64,000 nucleotides of DNA, taken from the NCBI RefSeq assembly GCF_023008245.1, contig NZ_CP090145.1, forward strand, positions 1,116,001-1,180,000, in the 5' to 3' direction. The notes below the pieces were generated by a model. It saw only the letters and a program-made list of their open reading frames with translations. It had not been told where the DNA came from and searched no databases. Within the stretch, counting starts at the first letter, position 1; every line of letters begins with the position of its first letter. This DNA is from Flavobacterium sediminilitoris. GTDB lineage: Bacteria > Bacteroidota > Bacteroidia > Flavobacteriales > Flavobacteriaceae. Made by a program: the position numbers and the translations under genes. Below are positions 33,039 through 42,396 of this stretch, in pieces.

Positions 33039-33908
33039 ATGGCAAGAAAGAGAATAAAAAGACAATTACTTTTAAAAAAACTATTCAATAAGAGAAGATT
33101 AGTAATTCTCAATGAAGATACATTTGAAGAAACATTCTCTTTAAAGCTTAATTTAATGAATGTTTTTGTAGTTGTTACCTTGTCTGCTATTTTTTTAATA
33201 GGAATAACCACATATATTATTGCATTTACACCTTTGAGAGAATATATTCCAGGTTATGCTTCTACACAATTAAAGAAAAATGCAATTGATTTAGCTATAA
33301 AATCAGATTCTTTAGAAAAATCATTTGAACTAAATAATGCATATATAGCTTCAATAAAAAAAGTTTTAGCGGGTGATTTAGAATATGCAAAATTGAATAA
33401 AGATTCATTAATTATAACTGAGAAACAAGCTGTAGATGAAAAAGGATTAGCCGTTTCAGAAGTAGAAAAAGAATTAAGAGAAAAAGTTATAGAAGAAGAT
33501 AAATATAATGTTTTTGAAACTGCAAAACCAAAAGTAAATTTTATCTTATTTCCACCAGCTCAAGGAACTATAATTGAAAAATATAGTGCAAAAAATAATC
33601 ATTTAGCTGTAAAGATTGCTTTAGCAAATAACACTCCTATAAAAACAGTAGGAACAGGAACGATAATTTTTTCAGATTGGACACCATCTCATGGATATGT
33701 AATTATAGTTGAACATCAAGAAGGCATTTTATCTGTTTATAAGAATGCTGCTTCAGTGACTAAAAAACAAGGAGATACTGTTAAATCAGGAGAAGTAATA
33801 GCATTAGCAGGTAATACTTCAAAACAAGATTCAAGTATAAGCCTTCATTTTGAATTATGGAAAGATGGCTTTCCTATAGATCCTACTCAGTTTATTAATT
33901 TTCAATAA
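33039..33908 (+). CDS. M23/LytM-fold protein with degenerate active site, membrane-anchored
   Basis: I start at the ATG at 33039 (MARKRIKRQ), 289 residues, with AAAGG about 5 nt upstream. One transmembrane helix (VFVVVTLSAIFLIGITTYIIAF) lies near residues 43-65, then a periplasmic helix-rich linker and a C-terminal LytM domain. The zinc ligands are poorly kept: the H-x-x-x-D motif reads NHLAVKIA (Lys for Asp) and the H-x-H motif reads SLHFEL (Ser for the first His). Two of the three expected ligands are therefore missing. It may bind peptidoglycan or activate an amidase like EnvC or NlpD rather than cut peptidoglycan. The GH3-family gene starts 3 bp after its stop. Confidence 0.85.
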   Translation: MARKRIKRQLLLKKLFNKRRLVILNEDTFEETFSLKLNLMNVFVVVTLSAIFLIGITTYIIAFTPLREYIPGYASTQLKKNAIDLAIKSDSLEKSFELNNAYIASIKKVLAGDLEYAKLNKDSLIITEKQAVDEKGLAVSEVEKELREKVIEEDKYNVFETAKPKVNFILFPPAQGTIIEKYSAKNNHLAVKIALANNTPIKTVGTGTIIFSDWTPSHGYVIIVEHQEGILSVYKNAASVTKKQGDTVKSGEVIALAGNTSKQDSSISLHFELWKDGFPIDPTQFINFQ

Positions 33909-33911
33909 ATT

Positions 33912-35399
33912 ATGTCAATAAAAACTTTTGCAGCAAAACTTTTTGCAAGGCAAGTTTACTACACTACTCAAAAATGGGTTAATAATCCAATAGAAACCCA
34001 AAAAAAAATCTTTCATGAGTTAATAACATTAGCCCAAGAAACTCAGTTTGGGAAAGATCACCAGTTTAATAAAATTAAAAATTTTGAAGATTTTAAAAAA
34101 CAAGTTCCAGTAAGAGATTATGAACAGCTAAAGCCATATATTGATAAAGTAGTAAAAGGGGAAGAAAATGTACTTTGGAAAGGAAAACCACTTTATTTTG
34201 CTAAAACTTCAGGAACAACTTCAGGAGCAAAATATATTCCATTAACAAAAGAATCAATGCCTTTTCATATTCAAGCAGCTCGAAATGCTATTTTAAGCTA
34301 TATTAATGAAACAGGCAAAGCTGATTTTGTTAGTGGTAAAATGATTTTTTTACAAGGAAGCCCTATTTTAGAAGAAAAAAATGGAATAAACCTAGGCAGA
34401 TTATCAGGTATTGTAGCCCATTATGTTCCTAAATATTTACAAAAAAATAGAATGCCAAGTTGGGAAACTAATTGTATCGAAGATTGGGAAACTAAAGTAG
34501 ACGCAATTGTTAAAGAAACAATTAATGAAAATATGTCAGTAATTTCAGGAATTCCTTCTTGGGTACAAATGTATTTTGAAAAATTACAAAAAAAGGCAAA
34601 TAAACCAGTAGGAGAAATTTTTAAAAACTTTAATTTGTTTATTTATGGAGGCGTTAATTATGAACCATATAGAGCAAAATTTGAAAATTTAATTGGTAGA
34701 AAAGTAGATTCAATTGAGTTGTTTCCTGCTTCAGAAGGATTTTTTGCTTATCAAGATACACAAACAGAAAAAGGAATGTTACTTTTATTAAATTCAGGTA
34801 TATTTTATGAATTTATAAAAGCAGATGAATTTTACACTGAAAAACCAAATCGATATACAATAGGAGAAGTAGAACTAGGTATAAATTATGTTTTAATTAT
34901 TTCTACTAATGCCGGACTTTGGGCTTATAATATTGGAGATACAATTCAGTTTACAAGTCTTAAGCCTTATAGAATAATTGTTTCAGGGCGTATTAAACAT
35001 TATATTTCTGCTTTTGGAGAACATGTTATAGGAAAAGAAGTTGAAAGTGCTCTTCAAGAAGCAATGCAAGGAACAAATATTCAAATAAATGAATTTACCG
35101 TTGCACCACAAATTTCTCCAGAAGAAGGATTACCCTATCACGAATGGTTTATTGAATTTGAAAAAGAACCTAATAATTTAGAAGAATTTGCATTACAAAT
35201 AGATAATGCAATGAGAAAACAAAATGTTTATTATGACGATTTAATAGTTGGAAAAGTTCTAAGAACATTGGTTATTTCAAAAGTAAAGAAAAATGGATTC
35301 CAAGATTATATGAAATCTATCGGAAAATTAGGAGGACAAAACAAACTACCTAGATTAAGCGATAATAGAAAAATAGCAGATAAATTGAAAGAAATGTAA
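33912..35399 (+). CDS. GH3 auxin-responsive-promoter-like acyl-adenylate amide synthetase
   Basis: This 495-residue bacterial member of the GH3 adenylate-forming family joins carboxylic acids to amino acids through an acyl-AMP in the plant enzymes. The P-loop-like motif AKTSGTTSGAKYIPLT is near residue 100, IELFPASEGFFAYQ corresponds to the second ATP-binding motif, and SGRIKHYISAFGEHVIGKEVESAL is the domain-hinge segment. The conserved opening (FGKDHQFNKIKNFEDFKKQVPVRDYEQLKPYIDKV) is also typical. The bacterial substrate is unknown. It follows the M23-like gene within 3 bp, and the pair is probably co-transcribed. Confidence 0.92.
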   Translation: MSIKTFAAKLFARQVYYTTQKWVNNPIETQKKIFHELITLAQETQFGKDHQFNKIKNFEDFKKQVPVRDYEQLKPYIDKVVKGEENVLWKGKPLYFAKTSGTTSGAKYIPLTKESMPFHIQAARNAILSYINETGKADFVSGKMIFLQGSPILEEKNGINLGRLSGIVAHYVPKYLQKNRMPSWETNCIEDWETKVDAIVKETINENMSVISGIPSWVQMYFEKLQKKANKPVGEIFKNFNLFIYGGVNYEPYRAKFENLIGRKVDSIELFPASEGFFAYQDTQTEKGMLLLLNSGIFYEFIKADEFYTEKPNRYTIGEVELGINYVLIISTNAGLWAYNIGDTIQFTSLKPYRIIVSGRIKHYISAFGEHVIGKEVESALQEAMQGTNIQINEFTVAPQISPEEGLPYHEWFIEFEKEPNNLEEFALQIDNAMRKQNVYYDDLIVGKVLRTLVISKVKKNGFQDYMKSIGKLGGQNKLPRLSDNRKIADKLKEM

Positions 35400-35406
35400 A
35401 GATAAC

Positions 35407-36286
35407 ATGAAACAAAAAAAGCTATTAGCCTTATTATTTTTATTAATAAGTATTTCTTTTTTAGCACAGGTAAGAGGAGTTGTAAAAGATAGTCTTACCG
35501 GAGAACCTATTCCTTGTTGTAAATATTTGGGTAGAAAATGAAAATATTGGAACAACATCTGAAGAAGATGGAACATTTTCAATAAATATATTAGATATAA
35601 GCAAAAATATTATTTTCTCATCATTAGGTTTTGAAAGAAAAATCATAAAAGCTTCTAAAGTTAAAGAAGTAATTTTAAAACCATCTACAGTTGAATTAGA
35701 TGAAATCATTGTTTTAAATAAGAAAGAAACAAAACAAATAGAAATAGGAAAAACAAAGAATGCTATTTTACAAACCTTTGATAATGGTCCAAAGATTGAA
35801 GCAAAATATTTTACGTACTTAGATATTTATAAGAAAACAAAGTTTATAAAAAAAGTAACGATTCAAACAGATAATAAGATTGAAGGAGCTACTATAAAAA
35901 TTCATTTTTATAGTGTGAATGAAGATGGCTCTCCAGGAGAAAAACTTTTAAAGAAAGATTTGATTGTATTTATTAAAAGCGGAGTAATGACAAGTAAGTT
36001 CGATGTTTCTAAATTCAATTTAATTATGCCAGAAAGTGGAATTTTCGTAGCGTATGAAAAATTAATTATAGAAAACAATAAAATTGAGAAAACAATCATA
36101 GACCCATATACTAAAGAACAAAAAATTCAAAAAAAGTATTATCCATTAGTGCTATATAATTATGTTGAAAGAGATTTTTTATATAGTTTTTATGGAGGAA
36201 AATGGCATAAAAGTGTAAATGAAGATAATTTTTCAGAGAAAATGACAATTTTTGAACCAGCAATTAACCTTACATTAACCAATTAA
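35407..36286 (+). pseudogene. Frameshifted carboxypeptidase-regulatory-like domain protein
   Basis: The ATG at 35407 opens a signal peptide (KQKKLLALLFLLISISFLAQ) and a domain beginning VRGVVKDSLTGEPIP, the start of a CarboxypepD_reg-like beta-sandwich. The frame then runs CCKYLGRK and hits TGA at 35539-35541. A single extra base near 35515 shifts it: reading from GTT at 35516 gives VVNIWVENENIGTTSEEDGTFS and continues open to 36286, for a repaired protein of about 292 residues. The remainder has IIFSSLGFERKIIKASK and VEVILKPSTVELDEIIV, the normal continuation of these domains, then a long uncharacterised beta-rich tail. A sequencing error is also possible. Confidence 0.82.
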
Positions 36287-36299
36287 AAAATAAAAATTA

Positions 36300-36307
36300 T
36301 ACCTTTG
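36300..36307 (+). promoter_or_regulatory. -7 promoter element of the DUF6909 gene
   Basis: TACCTTTG matches TAnnTTTG and ends 24 nt before the ATG at 36332. Confidence 0.55.
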
Positions 36308-36331
36308 TAGGTTAGATAAACAAAAATATTA

Positions 36332-38023
36332 ATGAAGGACATTAAAAACATTTCGCGCTCAAGAGCGCAAGAGTCGTCAGCAGCTATTGAACGACTGTAC
36401 ATTACCATGAGACATTTATTTAATAGAGGTTTTTATAAACCAATGGGTGTGTCAGGTGAAACATTAAGAGAAGGACTTTTAGCACTTCGACCAGAAATTT
36501 ATGGAAGTATTGCAGAAGAAAAAGTAGAACTTAACGGATTGTTATATGTAATAGAACGACTTCCAATAGGAATAGAAGAATGTCGTTATATTAATTTAAC
36601 ATCAGATGAAGGATACTCAAACTCACATTTTAAAGCAATTGTTCCTCCAAAAAGGAGACGTAATTGTTATAGAATTGATGATGAACAAATGAATGTTGAA
36701 ATTACTCGAGGACGTTCAGATATTTATGATATTTTAACGCATTTAACATTCATTTTTATTGAATCGCATAAAATTAAAGATCGTGTTTTAATTGATGATG
36801 AAGGAAAAGTTTCTAGAGATTGGCAAAAATTAGAACAAGTAGTTAATATAACTAAAAAATTACCTTTAATAGAGCGTGAAAAAGCAATTTCCCATGCTGC
36901 AAATGTATTAGGAAGAACATTTGCAGAAGTTCAAGCAATATATGATGATTTTGCAACAACAGATGCTCCAGATCGATTTTTACACGTAATTTATTGGTTA
37001 GGAAAGTTAGCCATTGAAGAAATTGTAGATAATAATAAAAGAACAATTACTTTTAGTCCAATTTTAAGAGAAAGATTAGGACACCATATTTATGGAGATA
37101 TATGGGCTACAAATATTAAAAACGTATTACAAGATAATAATTTAATTACTAGACCTATACATATTATAAGTGCTAATATGCATAGTGTGATGAATTCAAT
37201 TTTTGCAGAACCTGTTTTAGGAAAAAAATATAAGGATTTAGCAGAGTATCAAATATTCGAAGATTTAAGTAGCTCAAGCAATAAAGACTTACGTAAAAAG
37301 GTTGAAGAATATGCTTTTAGACAAGGTATGATTTCATTGCCAGATACTTCAGGAACAAATATTGATGTTCAAATTTTTGATACTGCTAAAATTGATTTTA
37401 AGAAAACTGTTTTTTCAAATGCTAAATTAACACAAGAAAAACCAGTAATCATCGTTATGGATTATGCGTTTGGAGAACAAGCCTTTGAAACTATTGATGA
37501 ATTATTAAAACCATTTAAATCAGATAAAAAAAATAAAATCCTTTTAAATGTAGAATCTGTTTCAATAATGGGTAAAGCGGGTATTTTACAAGGAGGTAAA
37601 GGAGATATTATGATTCCAAATGCTCATGTAAATGAAGGAACGGCAGATAATTATCCTTTTGATAATGAATTAACAAAAGAAATGTTTGATGGAAATGGAA
37701 TTCCTGTTTTTGCAGGACCAATGATTACAGTTTTAGGAACATCACTTCAAAATAGAGATTTGTTGAAATTTTTTCATGAATCAACATGGGAAGCCATAGG
37801 ATTAGAAATGGAAGGAGCTTATTATCAAAAAGCAATTCAATCGGCTTCAAAAATTAGAAAAAGTATCAATCCAAACGTAAAAGTAAGGTATGCATATTAT
37901 GCGTCAGATAATCCATTAGAAACAGGAAGTACATTAGCTTCAGGAGGATTAGGAACAACAGGTGTAAAACCAACTTACTTAATTACAATGAAAATATTAG
38001 AACAAATATTTAACGTAAAATAA
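36332..38023 (+). CDS. DUF6909 family protein with nucleoside-phosphorylase-like C-terminal domain
   Basis: A 563-residue cytoplasmic protein. The first 300 residues are a helical domain specific to the family (MRHLFNRGFYKPMGVSGETLREGLLALRPEIYGS; IEREKAISHAANVLGRTFAEVQAIYDDF). The C-terminal part looks like a nucleosidase/phosphorylase fold: IIVMDYAFGEQAFETIDELLKP, ESVSIMGKAGILQGGKGDIMIPNAH and WEAIGLEMEGAYY, which recalls the M-E-x-A motif binding the ribose in MTAN and PNP. I expect it to act on a nucleoside or nucleotide, but the substrate is unknown. It is first in the run leading to the polysaccharide locus and precedes a Wzz-like gene by 6 bp. Confidence 0.75.
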   Translation: MKDIKNISRSRAQESSAAIERLYITMRHLFNRGFYKPMGVSGETLREGLLALRPEIYGSIAEEKVELNGLLYVIERLPIGIEECRYINLTSDEGYSNSHFKAIVPPKRRRNCYRIDDEQMNVEITRGRSDIYDILTHLTFIFIESHKIKDRVLIDDEGKVSRDWQKLEQVVNITKKLPLIEREKAISHAANVLGRTFAEVQAIYDDFATTDAPDRFLHVIYWLGKLAIEEIVDNNKRTITFSPILRERLGHHIYGDIWATNIKNVLQDNNLITRPIHIISANMHSVMNSIFAEPVLGKKYKDLAEYQIFEDLSSSSNKDLRKKVEEYAFRQGMISLPDTSGTNIDVQIFDTAKIDFKKTVFSNAKLTQEKPVIIVMDYAFGEQAFETIDELLKPFKSDKKNKILLNVESVSIMGKAGILQGGKGDIMIPNAHVNEGTADNYPFDNELTKEMFDGNGIPVFAGPMITVLGTSLQNRDLLKFFHESTWEAIGLEMEGAYYQKAIQSASKIRKSINPNVKVRYAYYASDNPLETGSTLASGGLGTTGVKPTYLITMKILEQIFNVK

Positions 38024-38029
38024 TTTTTA

Positions 38030-39001
38030 ATGAGTACAAATTCTCAAGATCAAGAGATTGATTTAGGTCAAGTTTTTAAGAAGATTGGAGATTTTTATCA
38101 ACTAATTTTGGATAAAATTTTTGATTTCATTCTTTTTTTTAAAAAAAATATAATAGTAATAATTGTTTTATTCATTTTAGGTGTTGGACTAGGTTATTAT
38201 TTAGATAAAGACTCTAAAATATATGATCATGAAATTATTGTTTTACCTAATTTCGGAAGTACAGATTATTTATACTCTAAAGTTAATTTATTAGAATCTA
38301 AAAGAAAAGAAAATGATACATCTTTTTTAAACAAGTTAGGATTTATAGATAAAAATGATTTTAAAAAAATTGAAATAGAACCAATTATTGATGTTTATCA
38401 ATTTATAAATTCTAAAGAAAGTAATTTTGGTTTGATAAAATTAATGGCAGAGGATGGAGATTTACAAAAAATAATTAAAGATGATGTTACGAGTAAAAAC
38501 TATCCATTTCATGTTATTAAAATAAAAACAGCTAGTATAATTACAAGTGATAAAATAAAAACATCGATATTAAAATATTTAAACGATTCAGATTATTTTA
38601 AAGTTATTCAAAACCAATCAATAGAAAATTTAAAATCTAAGATTGTTGCAAATGACGAAACAGTAATACAAATTGATAATTTACTAAATGATTTTACAAA
38701 GACTTCGTCAAGCAATCAAAAGAGTGATAAATTAGTATATTACAATGAAAATAATCAGTTAAATGACATTATAAAAACAAAAGAAGAATTAATAAAGGAG
38801 CAAGGTTATAATAAGATTAATTTAGTAAATAGTGATAAAATTATTAAAGATATTAATATATCTATTAATAGTAGAAATACTGATGGGCTGAGTAGTAAAA
38901 ATAAATTGATATTACCATTCTTTTTTATTTTCATTTTTCTGTTTGTAAATGGTTTTATGCGTTTTTATAAAAGACAAATAAATAAGAGAAAGAATCTTTA
39001 A
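38030..39001 (+). CDS. Wzz-like chain-length/polysaccharide co-polymerase membrane protein
   Basis: A 323-residue protein with two transmembrane helices, at residues 38-60 (FFKKNIIVIIVLFILGVGLGYYL) and about 295-315 (KLILPFFFIFIFLFVNGFMRFY), and a periplasmic part of about 230 residues between them with helical stretches. This is the topology of Wzz-type polysaccharide co-polymerases that set O-antigen chain length. The position, just before rfbB, agrees. The usual proline-rich motif before the second helix is not clear and there is no C-terminal kinase domain, so it is Wzz-like by topology rather than by strong motif. The gene starts 6 bp after the DUF6909 stop. Confidence 0.65.
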   Translation: MSTNSQDQEIDLGQVFKKIGDFYQLILDKIFDFILFFKKNIIVIIVLFILGVGLGYYLDKDSKIYDHEIIVLPNFGSTDYLYSKVNLLESKRKENDTSFLNKLGFIDKNDFKKIEIEPIIDVYQFINSKESNFGLIKLMAEDGDLQKIIKDDVTSKNYPFHVIKIKTASIITSDKIKTSILKYLNDSDYFKVIQNQSIENLKSKIVANDETVIQIDNLLNDFTKTSSSNQKSDKLVYYNENNQLNDIIKTKEELIKEQGYNKINLVNSDKIIKDINISINSRNTDGLSSKNKLILPFFFIFIFLFVNGFMRFYKRQINKRKNL

Positions 39002-39007
39002 ACAGTT

Positions 39008-40021
39008 ATGAAAACTATTTTAATAACAGGTGGAGCAGGTTTTATAGGTGCTAATTTTATACCTTATTTTTTAGATAATAATTCAGAATATCATGTAATA
39101 AATTTAGATTTATTAACCTATGCTGGAGATTTAGAAAACTTAAAAGAGGTAGAAAATAATCAAAAATATACTTTTGTTCAAGGAGATATTTGTGATAGAG
39201 CTTTTATTGAAGGATTATTTCTTAAATATCAATTTCATGATGTTATTCATTTTGCCGCTGAAAGTCATGTGGATAATTCTATTTCTGGACCAGAAGCATT
39301 CATTAAAACAAATGTTTTAGGTACATTTAATTTATTAGATACTGCTAGAAATTTATGGATGAGTAGTCCAAATATATTTAATGAAGCATTTAAGAATTCT
39401 CGTTTTCATCATGTTTCTACAGATGAAGTTTATGGAACATTAGGAGAAACAGGTTTGTTTGAAGAAACAACGCCTTATGCTCCAAATAGTCCTTATTCAG
39501 CATCAAAAGCAGGTTCAGATATGATTGTTAGAAGTTATTTCCATACCTATGGAATGAATGTCGTTACCACAAATTGTTCAAATAATTATGGACCAAAACA
39601 ACATAATGAAAAACTAATACCTACAATTATTCGAAAGGCTCTAATAGGAGAAAACATTCCTATTTATGGAGATGGAAAAAATGTACGTGATTGGTTATAT
39701 GTATTGGACCATTGTAAAGGTATAGAATTGGCTTTTAAAAAAGGAAAAGCAGGGGAAACTTATAATATTGGAGGAAGAAATGAACGTAATAATTTATATA
39801 TCGTAGATAAAATTTGCGATATATTAAATAATAAAGTGCCTCGAAAGGAAGGAAATTATAAAGATTTAATTTCATTTGTAAAAGATAGACCAGGTCATGA
39901 TAAGAGGTATGCAATTGATGCAACTAAAATTGAAAAAGAATTAGGTTGGAAAGCAGATGAAAATTTTGAAACAGGTATAGAAAAAACAGTTGATTGGTAT
40001 CTGAAAAAAATTCAAGTTTAA
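39008..40021 (+). CDS. rfbB: dTDP-glucose 4,6-dehydratase
   Basis: Second step of dTDP-L-rhamnose synthesis: NAD-dependent conversion of dTDP-glucose to the 4-keto-6-deoxy sugar. The 337-residue length is standard. Motifs are the dinucleotide-binding GGAGFIGANF, FAAESHVDNSI, the STDEVYG catalytic loop, the YSASKAGSD active site (Y-x-x-x-K) and NNYGPKQHNEKLIPT. The gene starts 6 bp after the Wzz-like stop and is followed by rfbA 36 bp later. The order rfbB-A-C-D is collinear and all four steps are present. Confidence 0.97.
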   Translation: MKTILITGGAGFIGANFIPYFLDNNSEYHVINLDLLTYAGDLENLKEVENNQKYTFVQGDICDRAFIEGLFLKYQFHDVIHFAAESHVDNSISGPEAFIKTNVLGTFNLLDTARNLWMSSPNIFNEAFKNSRFHHVSTDEVYGTLGETGLFEETTPYAPNSPYSASKAGSDMIVRSYFHTYGMNVVTTNCSNNYGPKQHNEKLIPTIIRKALIGENIPIYGDGKNVRDWLYVLDHCKGIELAFKKGKAGETYNIGGRNERNNLYIVDKICDILNNKVPRKEGNYKDLISFVKDRPGHDKRYAIDATKIEKELGWKADENFETGIEKTVDWYLKKIQV

Positions 40022-40057
40022 GGTGTTTTTATAAATCAAAAATTAAAGATAAAAGAG

Positions 40058-40921
40058 ATGAAAGGAATAATATTAGCAGGTGGTTCGGGTACTAGATTAC
40101 ATCCATTAACATTAGCTGTAAGTAAACAATTAATGCCTGTTTATGATAAACCTATGATATATTATCCGCTTTCAACTTTAATTTGGGCAGGAATTAATGA
40201 GATATTAATTATTTCAACACCACATGATTTGCCTTTATTTCAAAAATTATTAGGAGATGGGGAAAAGTTAGGATGTCGATTTGAATATGCAATTCAAGAA
40301 AACCCGAATGGATTAGCAGAAGCTTTTATAATTGGTAAAGAGTTTATTGGAAAAGATAAAGTAGCTTTAATTTTAGGGGATAATATTTTTTATGGAACAG
40401 GTTTAGCAGAATTACTTCAAGCTAATAATGATCCAGATGGAGGAATTGTTTATGCGTATCACGTTCATGATCCAGAACGTTATGGTGTAGTTGATTTTAA
40501 TAAAGAAGGGAAAGTGCTATCTATAGAAGAAAAACCTTTAAAACCTAAATCAAATTATGCTGTTCCAGGTATTTATTTTTATGATAATTCAGTTGTTGAA
40601 ATAGCAGGAAATATAAAACCAAGTGATAGAGGTGAGCTTGAAATTACAGATATTAATAAAGAATATTTAAGACAAGAAAAACTTAAAGTAAGTATCCTAG
40701 ATAGAGGAACAGCATGGTTAGATACTGGAACTTTTAACTCATTAATGCAAGCTAGTCAATTTGTACAAGTCATAGAAGAACGTCAAGGATTAAAAATAGG
40801 ATCTATTGAAGAAGCAGCGTATAAAATGGGTTTTATAGATGATAGCCAATTAAAAAAGTCAGCAGAACTATTATTAAAAAGCGGTTATGGAAAACATTTA
40901 ATGAGCTTATTAAAAAAGTAA
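40058..40921 (+). CDS. rfbA: Glucose-1-phosphate thymidylyltransferase
   Basis: First step of the dTDP-rhamnose route, making dTDP-glucose. 287 residues. The nucleotidyltransferase signature [32 protein letters not shown] is exact. [11 protein letters not shown] holds the metal-binding Asp, [19 protein letters not shown] and the LDTGTFNSL sugar-binding segment are present, and [13 protein letters not shown] is family-typical. It is directly followed by rfbC (start 40922, adjacent to the stop), so translation is coupled. Confidence 0.97.
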   Translation: MKGIILAGGSGTRLHPLTLAVSKQLMPVYDKPMIYYPLSTLIWAGINEILIISTPHDLPLFQKLLGDGEKLGCRFEYAIQENPNGLAEAFIIGKEFIGKDKVALILGDNIFYGTGLAELLQANNDPDGGIVYAYHVHDPERYGVVDFNKEGKVLSIEEKPLKPKSNYAVPGIYFYDNSVVEIAGNIKPSDRGELEITDINKEYLRQEKLKVSILDRGTAWLDTGTFNSLMQASQFVQVIEERQGLKIGSIEEAAYKMGFIDDSQLKKSAELLLKSGYGKHLMSLLKK

Positions 40922-41473
40922 ATGAAGTTTATAGAAACAAAAATAGAAGGGTGTTTTATACTTGAACCTACCATTTTTAAAGATGAAAGAGGATATTTTA
41001 TGGAAAGTTTTAATGAAGAAACTTTCCATAAAGGAATTGGACAAAAAATCAATTTTGTACAAGATAATCAATCATTTTCAACTCAAGGTGTTCTGCGAGG
41101 TTTACATTATCAATGTGGAGTACATGTTCAAAATAAATTGATACGTGTGTTACAAGGAGAAGTTTTAGATGTTGCAGTAGATATTCGTCCAGAATCTAAA
41201 ACTTATGGACAATATATATCGGTTTTATTAACTGAAGAGAATCAAAAACAATTTTTTATTCCAAGTGGTTTTGCCCATGGTTTTTTAGCTTTGAGTAAAA
41301 CGGCTATTGTTTTTTATAAATGTGATAATTTTTATAATGCATCATCAGAAGGAGGTATTATTTTTAATGATAAAACAATTAATATTAATTGGGATTTTCC
41401 AACTAATGAATTAATTATTTCTGAAAAAGATAGAGGATTACCAGCTATAGAAAAATCAAGGAAAGTATGGTAG
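40922..41473 (+). CDS. rfbC: dTDP-4-dehydrorhamnose 3,5-epimerase
   Basis: Third step: epimerises C3 and C5 of the 4-keto sugar. 183 residues, cupin fold. GCFILEPTIFKDERGYFMESF, DNQSFSTQGVLRGLHYQ (the catalytic His), LIRVLQGEVLDVAVDIR and IPSGFAHGFLALS are all conserved. The start abuts the rfbA stop and the end overlaps the rfbD start by 7 bp (41467-41473). Confidence 0.96.
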   Translation: MKFIETKIEGCFILEPTIFKDERGYFMESFNEETFHKGIGQKINFVQDNQSFSTQGVLRGLHYQCGVHVQNKLIRVLQGEVLDVAVDIRPESKTYGQYISVLLTEENQKQFFIPSGFAHGFLALSKTAIVFYKCDNFYNASSEGGIIFNDKTININWDFPTNELIISEKDRGLPAIEKSRKVW

Positions 41474-42396
41474 TTCTAGTTACTGGAGCGAATGGACAAT
41501 TAGGTCAAGCAATTCAATTTGTTGCAGGAAAATATTCTACAATCGATTTTGTATTTTGTAATTCATCGGAATTGGATATTACTAATTTAGTACAATGTAA
41601 AGCTGTTTTCGATCAATATAAACCTAATTTCTGTGTTAATACAGCAGCTTATACAGCGGTAGATAAAGCGGAAAGCGAACCAGAAAAAGCATTTGCAATC
41701 AATACAAATGGAGCTGAAAATTTAGCTTTAACGTGTAAAGAGTTTGATACAATTTTACTTCATATTTCGACCGATTTTGTCTTTGATGCTTATTTTTTAA
41801 ATGGAAAAGCTTTTTATGATAGAGAATTACGTTTACCATTAAAAAGTGGGCTTGGTCTACGAGAAACTGACGTACCTTTTCCAACGGGAATATACGGATT
41901 AACTAAATTACAAGGGGAACAAGTAATTCAAGGAACTTGGGAAAAACATTTCATCATAAGAACTTCTTGGGTATATTCACAATTTGGAAATAACTTCATA
42001 AAAACAATGTTGCGATTAGCATCAGAAAAAGATTCATTATCTGTTGTAAATGATCAAATCGGAACACCAACGAATGCTGTGGATTTAAGCGAAGCATTAA
42101 TAAAAATTATTCTTTCTTTTAATGTTGGACATTCTAAATTATTTGGAATCTATAATTTTAGTAATGAAGGAAAATGTACTTGGTATGATTTTGCAAAGGA
42201 AATTTTCAGAATAAATAATATTCAAATAAATTTAAAACCAATTGAAACTAAAGAATACCCAACACCTGCAAAACGACCAAAATATAGTGTTTTAGATAAA
42301 ACTAAAATAAAAACGATATTTGGAATTAAAATTAATGACTGGAGAGATAGTCTTTCTGTATGTTTACAACAATTAAAAAAATATAATGAAATATAG
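41467..42396 (+). CDS. rfbD: dTDP-4-dehydrorhamnose reductase
   Basis: Last step: reduces the 4-keto sugar to dTDP-L-rhamnose using NAD(P)H. 309 residues. It has the N-terminal GANGQLGQAI, NTAAYTAVDKAESE, STDFVFD and the YGLTKLQGE catalytic motif (Y-x-x-x-K). There is an insertion between STDFVFD and the YGLTK block: AYFLNGKAFYDRELRLPLKS precedes LGLRETDVPFP, where a standard enzyme has only about 10-15 residues before the ETDxPxP-like segment. The end overlaps the next start by 11 bp. Confidence 0.93.
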   Translation: MVVLVTGANGQLGQAIQFVAGKYSTIDFVFCNSSELDITNLVQCKAVFDQYKPNFCVNTAAYTAVDKAESEPEKAFAINTNGAENLALTCKEFDTILLHISTDFVFDAYFLNGKAFYDRELRLPLKSGLGLRETDVPFPTGIYGLTKLQGEQVIQGTWEKHFIIRTSWVYSQFGNNFIKTMLRLASEKDSLSVVNDQIGTPTNAVDLSEALIKIILSFNVGHSKLFGIYNFSNEGKCTWYDFAKEIFRINNIQINLKPIETKEYPTPAKRPKYSVLDKTKIKTIFGIKINDWRDSLSVCLQQLKKYNEI

